From: Hassallia sp050875635 | GTDB lineage: Bacteria > Cyanobacteriota > Cyanobacteriia > Cyanobacteriales > Nostocaceae | Direction of reading: 5' to 3' | Length of the DNA stretch: 64,000 nt | NCBI RefSeq assembly: GCF_050875635.1 | Contig: NZ_JBPAOH010000020.1 | Coordinates: forward strand, 14,103 to 78,102 | Part shown: positions 53,747 through 61,963 of the stretch, one piece after another | Layout: each line of letters opens with the position of its first letter | Numbering within the stretch: position 1 is the first letter of the stretch | The notes under the pieces: model-generated | The model's database searches: none | Seen by the model: the letters and a program-made list of their open reading frames with translations, nothing else | Told to the model about the DNA's origin: nothing | Program-made: the position numbers and the translations under genes

Positions 53747-54751
53747 ATGAACCTCCAAAACAAAACCATCCTCATCACCGGTATTGACCAATTTATCGGC
53801 TTGCGTACTGCTGAATTAGCCATAGCGCAGGGAATGAAAGTCCGGGGATTGCAAAGTTCTCCAGATAACTTGAAAAAAGTGCAACAATTGGGTGCAGAGG
53901 TGATGGTAGGTGATATTAATCATGCTGCTGTTGCTGAAGTTGCTTGCGAAGAAGTTGACATAGTTTTTCATACAGCCGAACTTGCCAAAGAAGCTGGGGC
54001 AATCGACCGTTTTCGAGAGATAAATGTAAGCGGCACAGTCAACATGGCTAAAGCCGCTAAAAAAGCTGGTGTTAAAAGCTTTGTGCATCTTTCCAGTGGT
54101 TTAGTTTACGGTTTCAACTATCCCGATCGCGTGACTGAAGATGGACCACTTTGTGGAGAAAAAAATCCCTACTGCGAAACGAAAATAGAAGCAGAAACAG
54201 CACTTTTACAACTAAATTCTCCCCCAGATTTTGGCATCATCATCATTAGACCGGGTGAAGTTTATGGACCGGGAAGCATTCCTTGGATAGTTCGACCACT
54301 TTTATTAATGCGTCAAAAACTATTTGCTTACGTAAACGATGGTCAGGGAATCATGAATCATGTATATCTAGATAACTTGGTTCATGCCATCTTTTTAGCT
54401 ATAGAAAAAGAAGCACACGGAGAAATATTTAATATCACTGACGGACAAGAAACTTCTTGGAAAGATTATTTCATGCGTTTAGCAGAAATAGCCAAAGCAC
54501 CTGCACCCTTTTCTATGTCCAAAGATGAAATTAAATTATTTGTCAAGTTGCGCTGTCAAGGACAGAAACTGTTTCGGAAAGAACCAGATATTCTGCCTGA
54601 ATCTATAGATTTTATGAGCCGTCCCTATGCCTATTCGATTACTAAAGCACAAACTCTGTTAAATTATCAACCAACAATTGACTTAGCAGAAGGAATGCGA
54701 CGCACACAAGAATGGATTGAACAGACAGACCTACAAAAAGTTGTGAAATAA
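53747..54751 (+). CDS. hgdA: epimerase-like protein HgdA
   Basis: A 334-residue extended SDR, the third gene of the hgdBCA set; the homologue in PCC 7120 is described as a UDP-galactose-4-epimerase-like protein needed for proper glycolipid deposition. It has the Ser in SFVHLSSGLVYGFNYP, the YxxxK pair in NPYCETKIEAE, IIIIRPGEVYGPGSIPWIVR and FNITDGQETSWKDY. The NAD-binding motif is degenerate: TGIDQFIG in place of TGIGGFIG, so the middle glycine is lost. A close paralogue lies at 32361-33359. The next gene follows after 10 bp. Confidence 0.9.
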   Translation: MNLQNKTILITGIDQFIGLRTAELAIAQGMKVRGLQSSPDNLKKVQQLGAEVMVGDINHAAVAEVACEEVDIVFHTAELAKEAGAIDRFREINVSGTVNMAKAAKKAGVKSFVHLSSGLVYGFNYPDRVTEDGPLCGEKNPYCETKIEAETALLQLNSPPDFGIIIIRPGEVYGPGSIPWIVRPLLLMRQKLFAYVNDGQGIMNHVYLDNLVHAIFLAIEKEAHGEIFNITDGQETSWKDYFMRLAEIAKAPAPFSMSKDEIKLFVKLRCQGQKLFRKEPDILPESIDFMSRPYAYSITKAQTLLNYQPTIDLAEGMRRTQEWIEQTDLQKVVK

Positions 54752-54761
54752 GCGTAATCCT

Positions 54762-55751
54762 ATGAGCAAAAATCAGCCACGATTGAGTATTGGACTACCT
54801 GTATATAATGGGGAAAAATTTCTCAAAGAAGCGATAAATTCACTTTTGGCTCAAACGTTTGCTGATTTCGAGTTAATTATTTGCGATAATGCCTCAACAG
54901 ACAAGACAGAGGAAATTTGTCGAACATACGCAACCAAAGACGATCGCATCCGTTATTACCGTAATGAAAGAAATATTGGGTGCGCTCCTAACTTCAATCG
55001 AGTGTTTGAATTGTCTACGGGGGAGTATTTTAAGTGGGCAGCTTATGATGATTTACATGCTCCAGATTTTATCGCTAGGTGCATTGAAATACTTGATAAA
55101 GACCCGACGATAATTTTGTGTCACTCTCAAGCATATTTGATTGACGAAAACAGTGATATCTTACGCACATATGATATCAAACTGAAAACAGATTCACCAA
55201 AACCCCAAGAGCGTTTTCATGAGCTTCTGACTAAGCACTTATGCTACCAATGTTACGGGGTAATACGTGCTAGTGCTTTAAGAATAACACCTCCGATGGG
55301 AAGTTACGGTCTTGCAGATGGAATTTTCTTGTTAAGACTGGGGATGATTGGCAAGTTTTATGAAATAGGCGATCGCCTGTTTTTTGCCAGAATCCATCCG
55401 CAACAATCAATGAGTATGTTTTTCCCCGATTATTTGTCGTTTACTAACAACAATACACAATACTCATCGAGTATGATACCTGATTTTTACGGGTGGTCAG
55501 TATGGTTAGATTCGGCGAATGAAGGACAAATTATATTTCCACATTGGCGAATATTATGGGAATATACTCTTTCCGTATGGCTGTTTCCAATGAATTTGTA
55601 TCAACGAATATGTTGTCATATTAGTTTATACAAAAAACTCCGAGGAAACGAATCTTTTTTAATTAAAGATTTGACAAAAGCCGTTCAAATGTTTTGGATT
55701 CGTTGGAGAAACTATTCAATTAAAAAACAGCAAATAAAAACTTTCAATTAA
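54762..55751 (+). CDS. glycosyltransferase family 2
   Basis: A 329-residue GT-A-fold enzyme. The nucleotide-sugar domain has LSIGLPVYNGEKFLKEAINS, FELIICDNASTDKTEEICRT, and the metal-binding acidic pair in FKWAAYDDLHAPDF. The C-terminal part (about 215-325) is aromatic-rich with a possible membrane-associated stretch (YTLSVWLFPMNLYQRICCHI). It is 10 bp downstream of hgdA and so in the same operon. It could add sugar to the glycolipid or to a related envelope glycan; acceptor unknown. Confidence 0.88.
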   Translation: MSKNQPRLSIGLPVYNGEKFLKEAINSLLAQTFADFELIICDNASTDKTEEICRTYATKDDRIRYYRNERNIGCAPNFNRVFELSTGEYFKWAAYDDLHAPDFIARCIEILDKDPTIILCHSQAYLIDENSDILRTYDIKLKTDSPKPQERFHELLTKHLCYQCYGVIRASALRITPPMGSYGLADGIFLLRLGMIGKFYEIGDRLFFARIHPQQSMSMFFPDYLSFTNNNTQYSSSMIPDFYGWSVWLDSANEGQIIFPHWRILWEYTLSVWLFPMNLYQRICCHISLYKKLRGNESFLIKDLTKAVQMFWIRWRNYSIKKQQIKTFN

Positions 55752-55849
55752 GAGTGGTTTTTGTTTGCGTGTAATAAAAGCAATAAGGCACAATATGTTG
55801 TGCCTCTACAAAATAATTGCAAAAATTACCTATTCAGGAGCGATAACTG

Positions 55850-56317
55850 ATGTTGAAGTTATCTAAAATCAGTTCTTTGTTACTCGCTATTTTAGTCAGC
55901 ACCAGCTTTGCTAAAACAGCAAATGCCCAACCAACTACAACACTAACTGTAGTAGTTAATGGCATCAAACATCAAAAAGGTCAGATTTGCTTAGGAATTT
56001 ACTCAAATGAAAAAGGATTTCCTTTAAGTACAAAGAATGTTGTCAAAAGTGCTTGCAAACAAATTACAGGCACTTCTCTAAAACAGCAATTTACTGGCTT
56101 GAAGCCGGGAAATTATGCTGTAGCTGTAGTTGACGATCAAAATGGCGATCGCCAACTTAATAGAGACTTTTTCGGCATCCCTAAAGAAGGCTTTGGCATT
56201 TCCAATAATCCGACAGTATCAATCACAACGGGTACACCCAAGTTTAATAAAGCTAGTTTTTCGCTCTCGAAAAATACCACAGTCAACATAGACATGAAAT
56301 ATGGACTCGATCCATAA
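55850..56317 (+). CDS. DUF2141-family exported protein
   Basis: A 155-residue protein. Residues 1-27 are a signal peptide (SSLLLAILVSTSFAKTANA, cleavage after ANA). The mature domain (LTVVVNGIKHQKGQICLGIY, FTGLKPGNYAVAVVDDQNGD, FFGIPKEGFGISNNP) is the DUF2141 beta-sandwich, whose DxNGDxxxD motif may bind calcium. Function is unknown. It is likely periplasmic and is embedded in the glycolipid operon between two glycosyltransferases. AGGAG lies 12 bp before the ATG. Confidence 0.88.
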   Translation: MLKLSKISSLLLAILVSTSFAKTANAQPTTTLTVVVNGIKHQKGQICLGIYSNEKGFPLSTKNVVKSACKQITGTSLKQQFTGLKPGNYAVAVVDDQNGDRQLNRDFFGIPKEGFGISNNPTVSITTGTPKFNKASFSLSKNTTVNIDMKYGLDP

Positions 56318-56343
56318 AACCGCATTTAAAGGCAATAAATTTA

Positions 56344-57597
56344 ATGATAGAACTGGCGATATTCCTGTCTAAATCTTTGCTGGGTTGGCTAGCTATACAG
56401 ATGTTTTTAGCGGTTGCTTTTTTGTTTGACTTGCACTCAAAGAGCAAAAACATCTTAGCAGATGACCAGTTGCCGAAAACGGCGGTAATTCTTTGCTTAC
56501 GCGGAGCCGATCCGTTTTTGTCTGATTGTTTGCGATCGCTCTTAAACCAAAACTATCCACAGTATGATTTAAAGTTAATCGTCGATAGTTACGAAGATCC
56601 AGCTTGGAAAATCGCCACTGATATCAGCCAACAAGCAGCAATCAACGTCCAAATCAGCCCTTTAAAAATGCGGCGCCACAATTGCAGTCTCAAATGCAGT
56701 TCCCTAGTGCAAGCTATCTCTGAATTGGACGATTCCTACTCATTTGTTGCCCTTATCGACACCGATACGATACCCCATCCCAATTGGCTGCGTGAACTAG
56801 TCACTCCTCTGACTCATCCCAAAATAGGCATCACAACTGGAAACCGTTGGTACGTACCCACAGGTAACTATTGGGGATCTATGGTACGCTACCAAGGCAA
56901 CATTTCCACCGTTGTCCAGATGTTCCTTTTCGGCATTCCTTGGGGTGGTAATTTGGCGCTAAAAACAGAACTATTTCGAGAAACAGGACTGCTAGATAAA
57001 TGGGGACAAGCATTAACCGAAGATAAGCTGCTATGCAAAGTTTTAAAAAAACAGAAAATGCAAGTTAAATTTGTTCCTTCTTTGATGTTGAATCAAGAAG
57101 AATGCGATTTACCCAGCTTACTCAGTTGTCTTCAACGCCAAATACTTTCTTCTCGACTTTATCATCCTTTATGGTCAGCGGTGATTGGTGATGTTATTTC
57201 TAGTATCTTAGTTCCTACCCTCGTCATCCTGTTAGGTTTAGTGGCGTTTTTGAGCGGAGAATCGGATGCAGCATCTTTGTGCTTTAGCAGCTTCGCTATC
57301 TATACCATCGGTTTACTTTTTCTCATGCTGGGATTAGAAAAAGGCGTACACCAAGTAATTCATTTTCCAGATAAAACCACGACAAAACTATCATTTTTCA
57401 TCCTCATGAAAATGCTGATAGCAATTCCCCTAACACAGTGGGTTTATGGATTAGCCTTTTTATCATCTTTGCGGACATCAACAGTCAATTGGCGCGGCGT
57501 TTCTTATGAAGTCAAAGGTCCTTGGAACATCCGCTTAGTAAAATACCACCCTTATCAACTTTCCGATCAATCTGGTGAGAGGAAACTTTCTCTGTAG
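56344..57597 (+). CDS. membrane glycosyltransferase family 2 (ceramide-glucosyltransferase-like)
   Basis: A 417-residue protein. One N-terminal helix (about 8-30), a cytoplasmic GT-A domain with TAVILCLRGADPFLSDCLRS, FVALIDTDTIPHPNWLRELV (DxD-type site), NRWYVPTGNYWGSMVRYQGN, and LTEDKLLCKVLKK followed by LQRQILSSRLYHPLWSA (the processive-type QxxRW-like position reads QRQIL). Three or four C-terminal helices follow. The family transfers sugars to lipid acceptors at the membrane, fitting a role in glycolipid synthesis. A decayed fragment of a second copy lies at 57988-58152. Confidence 0.88.
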   Translation: MIELAIFLSKSLLGWLAIQMFLAVAFLFDLHSKSKNILADDQLPKTAVILCLRGADPFLSDCLRSLLNQNYPQYDLKLIVDSYEDPAWKIATDISQQAAINVQISPLKMRRHNCSLKCSSLVQAISELDDSYSFVALIDTDTIPHPNWLRELVTPLTHPKIGITTGNRWYVPTGNYWGSMVRYQGNISTVVQMFLFGIPWGGNLALKTELFRETGLLDKWGQALTEDKLLCKVLKKQKMQVKFVPSLMLNQEECDLPSLLSCLQRQILSSRLYHPLWSAVIGDVISSILVPTLVILLGLVAFLSGESDAASLCFSSFAIYTIGLLFLMLGLEKGVHQVIHFPDKTTTKLSFFILMKMLIAIPLTQWVYGLAFLSSLRTSTVNWRGVSYEVKGPWNIRLVKYHPYQLSDQSGERKLSL

Positions 57598-57799
57598 TAA
57601 GCACTTCAGTGCTTAAAATAAACGTAAAAACGCCCAAAATCAAATCATAACTTACCCTATTTGTAAATGCCTAATTTATAAATCTAAATGTATCTGCGAT
57701 TGTTAGCGCAGATACATCAGGATTTTCATCAAATATTTGCTGCGTAAATCCTCAATCCATCCGCACCTAAAGCAGCCTTTTTATGAAATATTTCCTTCT
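57598..57799. other. gap with AAGCACT-TC-AGTGCTT palindrome
   Basis: The perfect 7-bp palindrome at 57599-57614 overlaps the stop codon of the membrane glycosyltransferase. The remainder is AT-rich. Confidence 0.6.
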
Positions 57800-57988
57800 A
57801 TGAAAAAGCAATCTCATCGCACGGCGATTTTTACGGGATTGGCTATTATTTTGTTATTGGGGATTTACATTGCTGTACACCAATGGATTTTATGGTTGTT
57901 ACAGTCTTTCCCTAATTTTTCCGCTGATGCATTCACAACACCGCTGAATATCGCACTATTAACTCACCTCTCAAAATCAATTGTGTAG
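57800..57988 (+). pseudogene. decayed partial copy of hglT (5' part)
   Basis: The 62-codon frame reads MKKQSHRTAIFTGLAIILLL, GIYIAVHQWILWLLQ, then SFPNFSADAFTTPLNIALL. This matches HglT residues 1-35 (MKKQPLRIALLTGLYAPFLT, GVSIAVHQRVRWLLQ) and, after a deletion of about 30 codons, residues 66-86 (VFPKFSSYAFPSQPLMLYKS). It ends at a stop and has no catalytic part. Confidence 0.82.
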
Positions 57989-58152
57989 AGGTTTGGCAAT
58001 ATTATTCAAAAGCAACAAGCAACCACGTCCAAATTAGTTATTTGACAATAGTACGCAAAAATTGCAGTTTCAAATGCAGTTCTATCGTCCAAACCGTCTT
58101 AGAATTAAATAATTCCTACAACGTAGTTGCCTTAGTTGATGCCGATACGCTA
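57988..58152 (+). pseudogene. decayed partial copy of the membrane GT2 gene
   Basis: Without a start codon, the frame from 57988 reads EVWQYYSKATSNHVQIS, then YLTIVRKNCSFKCSSIVQTV and LELNNSYNVVALVDADTL. It matches the intact upstream GT2 (INVQISPLKMRRHNCSLKCS and SFVALIDTDT). The similarity stops at 58152, followed by more palindromes (58184-58226). Confidence 0.82.
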
Positions 58153-58357
58153 GTAAGCGCGATAAAAATAGAAATATTGAGTTTGTAGTGAGCCAGCGCT
58201 CAATAATTAAACGCTGAAGCGCTCATTACAGGGGAGCAGAGTACAAATACTCTGTACAATTTGAAATCTGTGTCAATGCGTAAATCCTAAGTCCAACTTT
58301 TATTAGAGCGATCGTAGTGTTTCTCTCTGATAAAAAATACCCAAATTAATTGGAATT
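58153..58357. other. gap upstream of hglT with palindromic repeats
   Basis: It contains GTGAGCCAGCGCTCA and AACGCTGAAGCGCTCATTAC, relatives of the AGCGCT palindrome family, then an AT-rich stretch with a HIP1-like GAGCGATCG. An hglT promoter could lie here. Confidence 0.45.
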
Positions 58358-59623
58358 ATGAAAAAGCAACCGCTTCGCATTGCGCTGTTGACAGGATTGT
58401 ATGCTCCCTTCCTGACAGGAGTTTCCATTGCAGTACACCAACGAGTTCGCTGGTTGTTACAGCAAGGACACGAAGTTTTTCTTATTCATCCAGAATTTAA
58501 CGACAAATACCCAAAAAATGTTGGCTCCCGTCCAATGGCTGGGTTAGAAGAATTAAGAGTTTTTCCCAAATTTTCTTCTTACGCATTTCCATCACAACCG
58601 TTGATGTTATACAAGTCTCTTCCGCAACCGATGCACAATCGGTATTGGAGTGATACTGAGTTGTTGGAAAAATTCCAGCCTGACATTGTAGTGGTTGAAG
58701 AAGCACCGCAAATGAGAGGATGTTACTCGCTTTTCTTGCAAGGTTACGGTCGTCCGATTGGAACCGAATATGCAAAGCGAACCAGCACACCAATCATATC
58801 TGTTTTCCATACCGATATCATTGCTTATATTCGATATTACTTGGGAGACGTAATTTTCAACTTATTTCGTCCAATTCTTCCCACTTTGGTTAAGCAAATG
58901 AGTGAGGCTTATGACGTCAATTACTTCTCTTCGCGGGAACAATTGAAAAAATATCAAAGCCTGAATTCTCAACGCAGTGAATATTTACCCTATCAAGGTA
59001 TTGATTGCGAAAAATTTCACCCCCAAAACATCATTTATAACCCGATTCCTAACGACGATCGCCCAACGCTACTTTTTGTCGGACGCATTACCCCAGAAAA
59101 GAATGTCACTCAACTTTTAGATGCATTTCCGTTGATTGCTGCTAAAATTCCTAACGTTCATCTAGTCATCGTTGGTAGCGGTCCGGCTGATGAGGAAGTC
59201 AAAAGACGCGCTCAAAAGTTTAAATCTGGTGTTACCATCTGGGGTGAGTCCCACGGAAAAGAACTGTTAGGCTGGTTTGCACGAGCAGACATATTTGTCA
59301 ACCCCTCCGTCACAGAAAACTTCTGCACCACGACTAACGAAGCTCTAGCTTCCGGAACCCCAGTTGTTGCAGTCTACGCACCTTCAACTACAGAGCAGAT
59401 TTTTCCGGGTGTCAACGGTTTGCTAGCCGAACCTAATGACACAGAAGATTTAGCCGAAAAGGTAATTGCAATCCTGGAAAATCCCGCTTTCAAAGAAGAA
59501 TTGACACGGCAGGCACGCCCATCCATACTTGATTTCGATTGGTCTGCATGTTCGCAAAAATTTGAAGATAAACTCTATGAAGTTGTTCAAGCATCGAATC
59601 GGGTTGAGGTAAAGGCTGCCTAG
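58358..59623 (+). CDS. hglT: heterocyst glycolipid glycosyltransferase HglT
   Basis: A 421-residue GT4 enzyme. The N-terminal acceptor half has IALLTGLYAPFLTGVSIAVH and IISVFHTDIIAYIRYYL. The donor half has LLFVGRITPEKNVTQLLDAF, HLVIVGSGPADEEVKR, and the EX7E motif in VTENFCTTTNEALASGTPVV. By position (end of the hgd arm, next to a TPR gene and cpcT, as all5341 next to all5339 in PCC 7120) it corresponds to HglT, which transfers glucose from UDP-glucose to the long-chain alcohol. A truncated pseudo-copy lies just upstream. Confidence 0.87.
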   Translation: MKKQPLRIALLTGLYAPFLTGVSIAVHQRVRWLLQQGHEVFLIHPEFNDKYPKNVGSRPMAGLEELRVFPKFSSYAFPSQPLMLYKSLPQPMHNRYWSDTELLEKFQPDIVVVEEAPQMRGCYSLFLQGYGRPIGTEYAKRTSTPIISVFHTDIIAYIRYYLGDVIFNLFRPILPTLVKQMSEAYDVNYFSSREQLKKYQSLNSQRSEYLPYQGIDCEKFHPQNIIYNPIPNDDRPTLLFVGRITPEKNVTQLLDAFPLIAAKIPNVHLVIVGSGPADEEVKRRAQKFKSGVTIWGESHGKELLGWFARADIFVNPSVTENFCTTTNEALASGTPVVAVYAPSTTEQIFPGVNGLLAEPNDTEDLAEKVIAILENPAFKEELTRQARPSILDFDWSACSQKFEDKLYEVVQASNRVEVKAA

Positions 59624-59627
59624 AAAG

Positions 59628-59872
59628 TGGGCATGGGGCAATTGTTTAATGGGCATGGGGCAATGGGCATGGGGCAATGGGCATTGGGCAATGGGCAATG
59701 GGCAATGGGCAATGGGCAATGGGCATCGGGCATCGGGCAATGGTAATAATTCTTTTTTTCCCTTTTCCCTTTTCCCTTTCCCCCTCTTCAATTCCCCATA
59801 CCCCATACCCCATGCCCCATGCCCCATGCCCTATGCCCTATGCCCCATTCCCCATTCCCCCCATTCCCATTA
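59628..59872. repeat. heptamer array between hglT and the TPR gene
   Basis: GGGCATG/GGGCAAT heptamers on the left and CCCCATA/CCCCATG types on the right flank a pyrimidine-rich TTCCCTTTTCCC stretch. The whole gap could fold into a long hairpin between two convergent genes. Confidence 0.88.
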
Positions 59873-61117
59873 CTTTGACAGCTTCTGAATCTGCTCGGTA
59901 AAATAAGCTTCGTCATGCTTGAGTTGTTGCGCTAATTCCAGCCCTTTTTGAAAGGCTGCTAGTGCAAGAGTCGGCTCTTTGCGTTCTAGATAAATTTGCC
60001 CAATTTGGTCGTAAGCCTTCATCATGCCGTAAAAGTTGACGGCTTTCTCTTGTGTCTGTACCAAAATTTGCCCAGTTTGCAAAGCTTCTTCTGTTTGTCC
60101 TTGGGAACGGTATAAGGCGATTAATTTTTGTAAAGCTTCGCCAGCAGTAACGTATTGTTCTTGTTGCCAAGCTGTGGTATAAGCTTCTTGATAGTTTTTG
60201 AAAGCTTCTGGAAGTAAAGTTGGATTTTCTTTGGCTAGCGCTTGGTAATCTGAGCCGATCGCTAGCTTTAATTCTGGTATCTGAATTAAATTATTTTCAC
60301 TTTGGTAAGATTCTATCAACTGATTGCGTATTTTTATTGATTGCTGTGGTTGTCTTCCTTGCTCGTAAATGTAAGCTAGTTGTTGCAGATACGCTAACTG
60401 ATTGATGCGATCGCCATTTTTTGCCGCAAAATTTAACAATTGTTCGTAAGTGTCGGCAGCTTTGGTGTAATCAAACCAACTCATGTGCAGTTCCCCCATT
60501 GTTTTCAGGGTTTCGACAACGGCAGCGACATCATTGTTTTGTCGGACTGCGGCTAAAACTTGATCGTAAGCTGCGACTGCTTCTTTAGGCGATCGCAAAT
60601 TAGTGTACGCGATCGCCAGCGATCGCCAAAGTTCTACATCAACAGTTGTAGATGGTATTGTTTTCGCAAGTTTTTTTTGCTTTTGAAAGGAAGATGTTTG
60701 AATTTTTTGCAATCGCTGCATAATGTAAAATATTTCTGGACGATTGTTTTCATTCCAGGCGATCGCACCTACCCGTGACAGCGCTTGCACTTCTGCCACT
60801 GAACCTAAATAGCGACGCAAACGCAGTTCCCGGTTCCAAATATCAAACGCTCCCACCTTATCCCCAGCTTGCTGTTTAGCCGCAGCTTCTTGATTCAAAT
60901 TATCCAACGCCACAGCCAAATCTTGCTGTTCAGTGACAGTTAACGGCTGTTTGTCAGGTTTACGCGGTAGCAGTGGATCGGGTATAGTCAGCTCCAGCGG
61001 ACTAGGCGGAAATTTATCCGCCTGTGTAGGGTTTTTAGTCTCTGCCAAAGTCAAAGAACTGCAAAACTGCCAAATTATAGCAGCAGTAATTGTCACACTT
61101 AAGCGCCGTAGCATCAT
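59870..61117 (-). CDS. exported tetratricopeptide-repeat protein
   Basis: A 415-residue protein from the ATG at 61117 (MMLRRLSVTITAAIIWQFCS, signal peptide ending near SLTLAE). The frame further upstream is only heptamer repeat and was excluded. Residues 130-410 form TPR-like helix pairs (WRSLAIAYTNLRSPKEAVAA, LAYLQQLAYIYEQGRQPQQS, YDQIGQIYLERKEPTLALAA). Such proteins act as scaffolds. It probably corresponds to all5340 of PCC 7120 by position. No link to glycolipids can be read from the sequence alone. Confidence 0.88.
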   Translation of the reverse strand: MMLRRLSVTITAAIIWQFCSSLTLAETKNPTQADKFPPSPLELTIPDPLLPRKPDKQPLTVTEQQDLAVALDNLNQEAAAKQQAGDKVGAFDIWNRELRLRRYLGSVAEVQALSRVGAIAWNENNRPEIFYIMQRLQKIQTSSFQKQKKLAKTIPSTTVDVELWRSLAIAYTNLRSPKEAVAAYDQVLAAVRQNNDVAAVVETLKTMGELHMSWFDYTKAADTYEQLLNFAAKNGDRINQLAYLQQLAYIYEQGRQPQQSIKIRNQLIESYQSENNLIQIPELKLAIGSDYQALAKENPTLLPEAFKNYQEAYTTAWQQEQYVTAGEALQKLIALYRSQGQTEEALQTGQILVQTQEKAVNFYGMMKAYDQIGQIYLERKEPTLALAAFQKGLELAQQLKHDEAYFTEQIQKLSK

Positions 61118-61148
61118 TGTTTTATCTCGCCTTGCTGTAAATTGTACC

Positions 61149-61262
61149 GGGCATGGGGCATGAAAAAAATCTCCCATTGCCCATTGCCCATTGCCCATTG
61201 CCCATTGCCCATTGCCCATTGCCCATTGCCCATTGCCCATTGCCCATTGCCCAATCCCCAGA
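61149..61262. repeat. homogeneous heptamer array (CCCATTG)
   Basis: About fourteen nearly perfect copies of CCCATTG lie between the divergent TPR and cpcT genes. It is the most regular heptamer array of the window and so probably the youngest or most actively homogenised. Confidence 0.92.
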
Positions 61263-61372
61263 CATTGACGAAAATAAGCGATCGTATTCTCCACAAATAT
61301 AGGCAACCACAAGTTTTACAATATTTAAAGAACTTGCGTTCTTATTTTCAAGCAATCGGTTTATTATCTGTA

Positions 61373-61963
61373 ATGACTCACTCTACTGATATTGCCACCT
61401 TAGCTCGCTGGATGGCGGCTGATTTTAGTAATCAAGAACAAGCTTTTGAAAATCCGCCTTTTTTTGCTCATATTCGCGTGTGTATGCGTCCCCTCCCCTT
61501 GGAAGTGTTATCAGGGGTAAGTTTGTTTGTCGAACAAGCTTACAATTATACGCTCAATGACCCCTATCGCTTGCGGGTGTTGAAGTTGCTGAACGCAGGC
61601 TCGCGCATCGAAATCGAAAATTATACTGTTAAGCAAGAAGAAAAGTTTTACGGTGCCTCCCGTAACCTACAACTTCTGCAACAGTTAACCATCAACGATT
61701 TAGAAAAATTACCAGGCTGCAACATGATTGTCGAGTGGACTGGTAACAGCTTCAAAGGCAAAGTTGAACCAGGTAAAGGCTGCATGGTGTTTCGCTACAA
61801 CAAAAACACCTATCTTGATAGTGAATTTGAGATTGACACCGAGAAATTTATTAGCCTTGACCGAGGACGAGACCCAGAAACCGATGAGCATATCTGGGGA
61901 TCTGTCGCCGGACCATTTCACTTTGTCCGTTGGGACAGTTTTGCGGATGAGGTGAAAGTATAA
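61373..61963 (+). CDS. cpcT: phycobiliprotein chromophore lyase CpcT
   Basis: A 196-residue CpcT/CpeT-family lyase from the ATG at 61373 (MTHSTDIATLARWMAADFSN); the frame upstream is repeat sequence. Motifs include FENPPFFAHIRVCMRPLPLE, LFVEQAYNYTLNDPYRLRVL, GCNMIVEWTGNSFKGKVEPG and SVAGPFHFVRWDSFADEV. The family attaches phycocyanobilin to Cys-153/155 of the beta subunits of phycocyanin and phycoerythrocyanin, in the cytoplasm during phycobilisome assembly. The location next to hglT agrees with all5339 of PCC 7120. Confidence 0.93.
   Translation: MTHSTDIATLARWMAADFSNQEQAFENPPFFAHIRVCMRPLPLEVLSGVSLFVEQAYNYTLNDPYRLRVLKLLNAGSRIEIENYTVKQEEKFYGASRNLQLLQQLTINDLEKLPGCNMIVEWTGNSFKGKVEPGKGCMVFRYNKNTYLDSEFEIDTEKFISLDRGRDPETDEHIWGSVAGPFHFVRWDSFADEVKV

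Noticed and set aside
60933..61163. 76-codon plus-strand ORF opposite the TPR gene
   Set aside because: It is antisense to the signal peptide and N-terminus of a well-supported gene.
61114..61312. N-terminal extensions of the TPR protein and of CpcT through the CCCATTG array
   Set aside because: These residues are pure repeat translation (WAMGNGQ- and CPLPIAH-type). Real starts with signal peptide or conserved N-terminus lie downstream.
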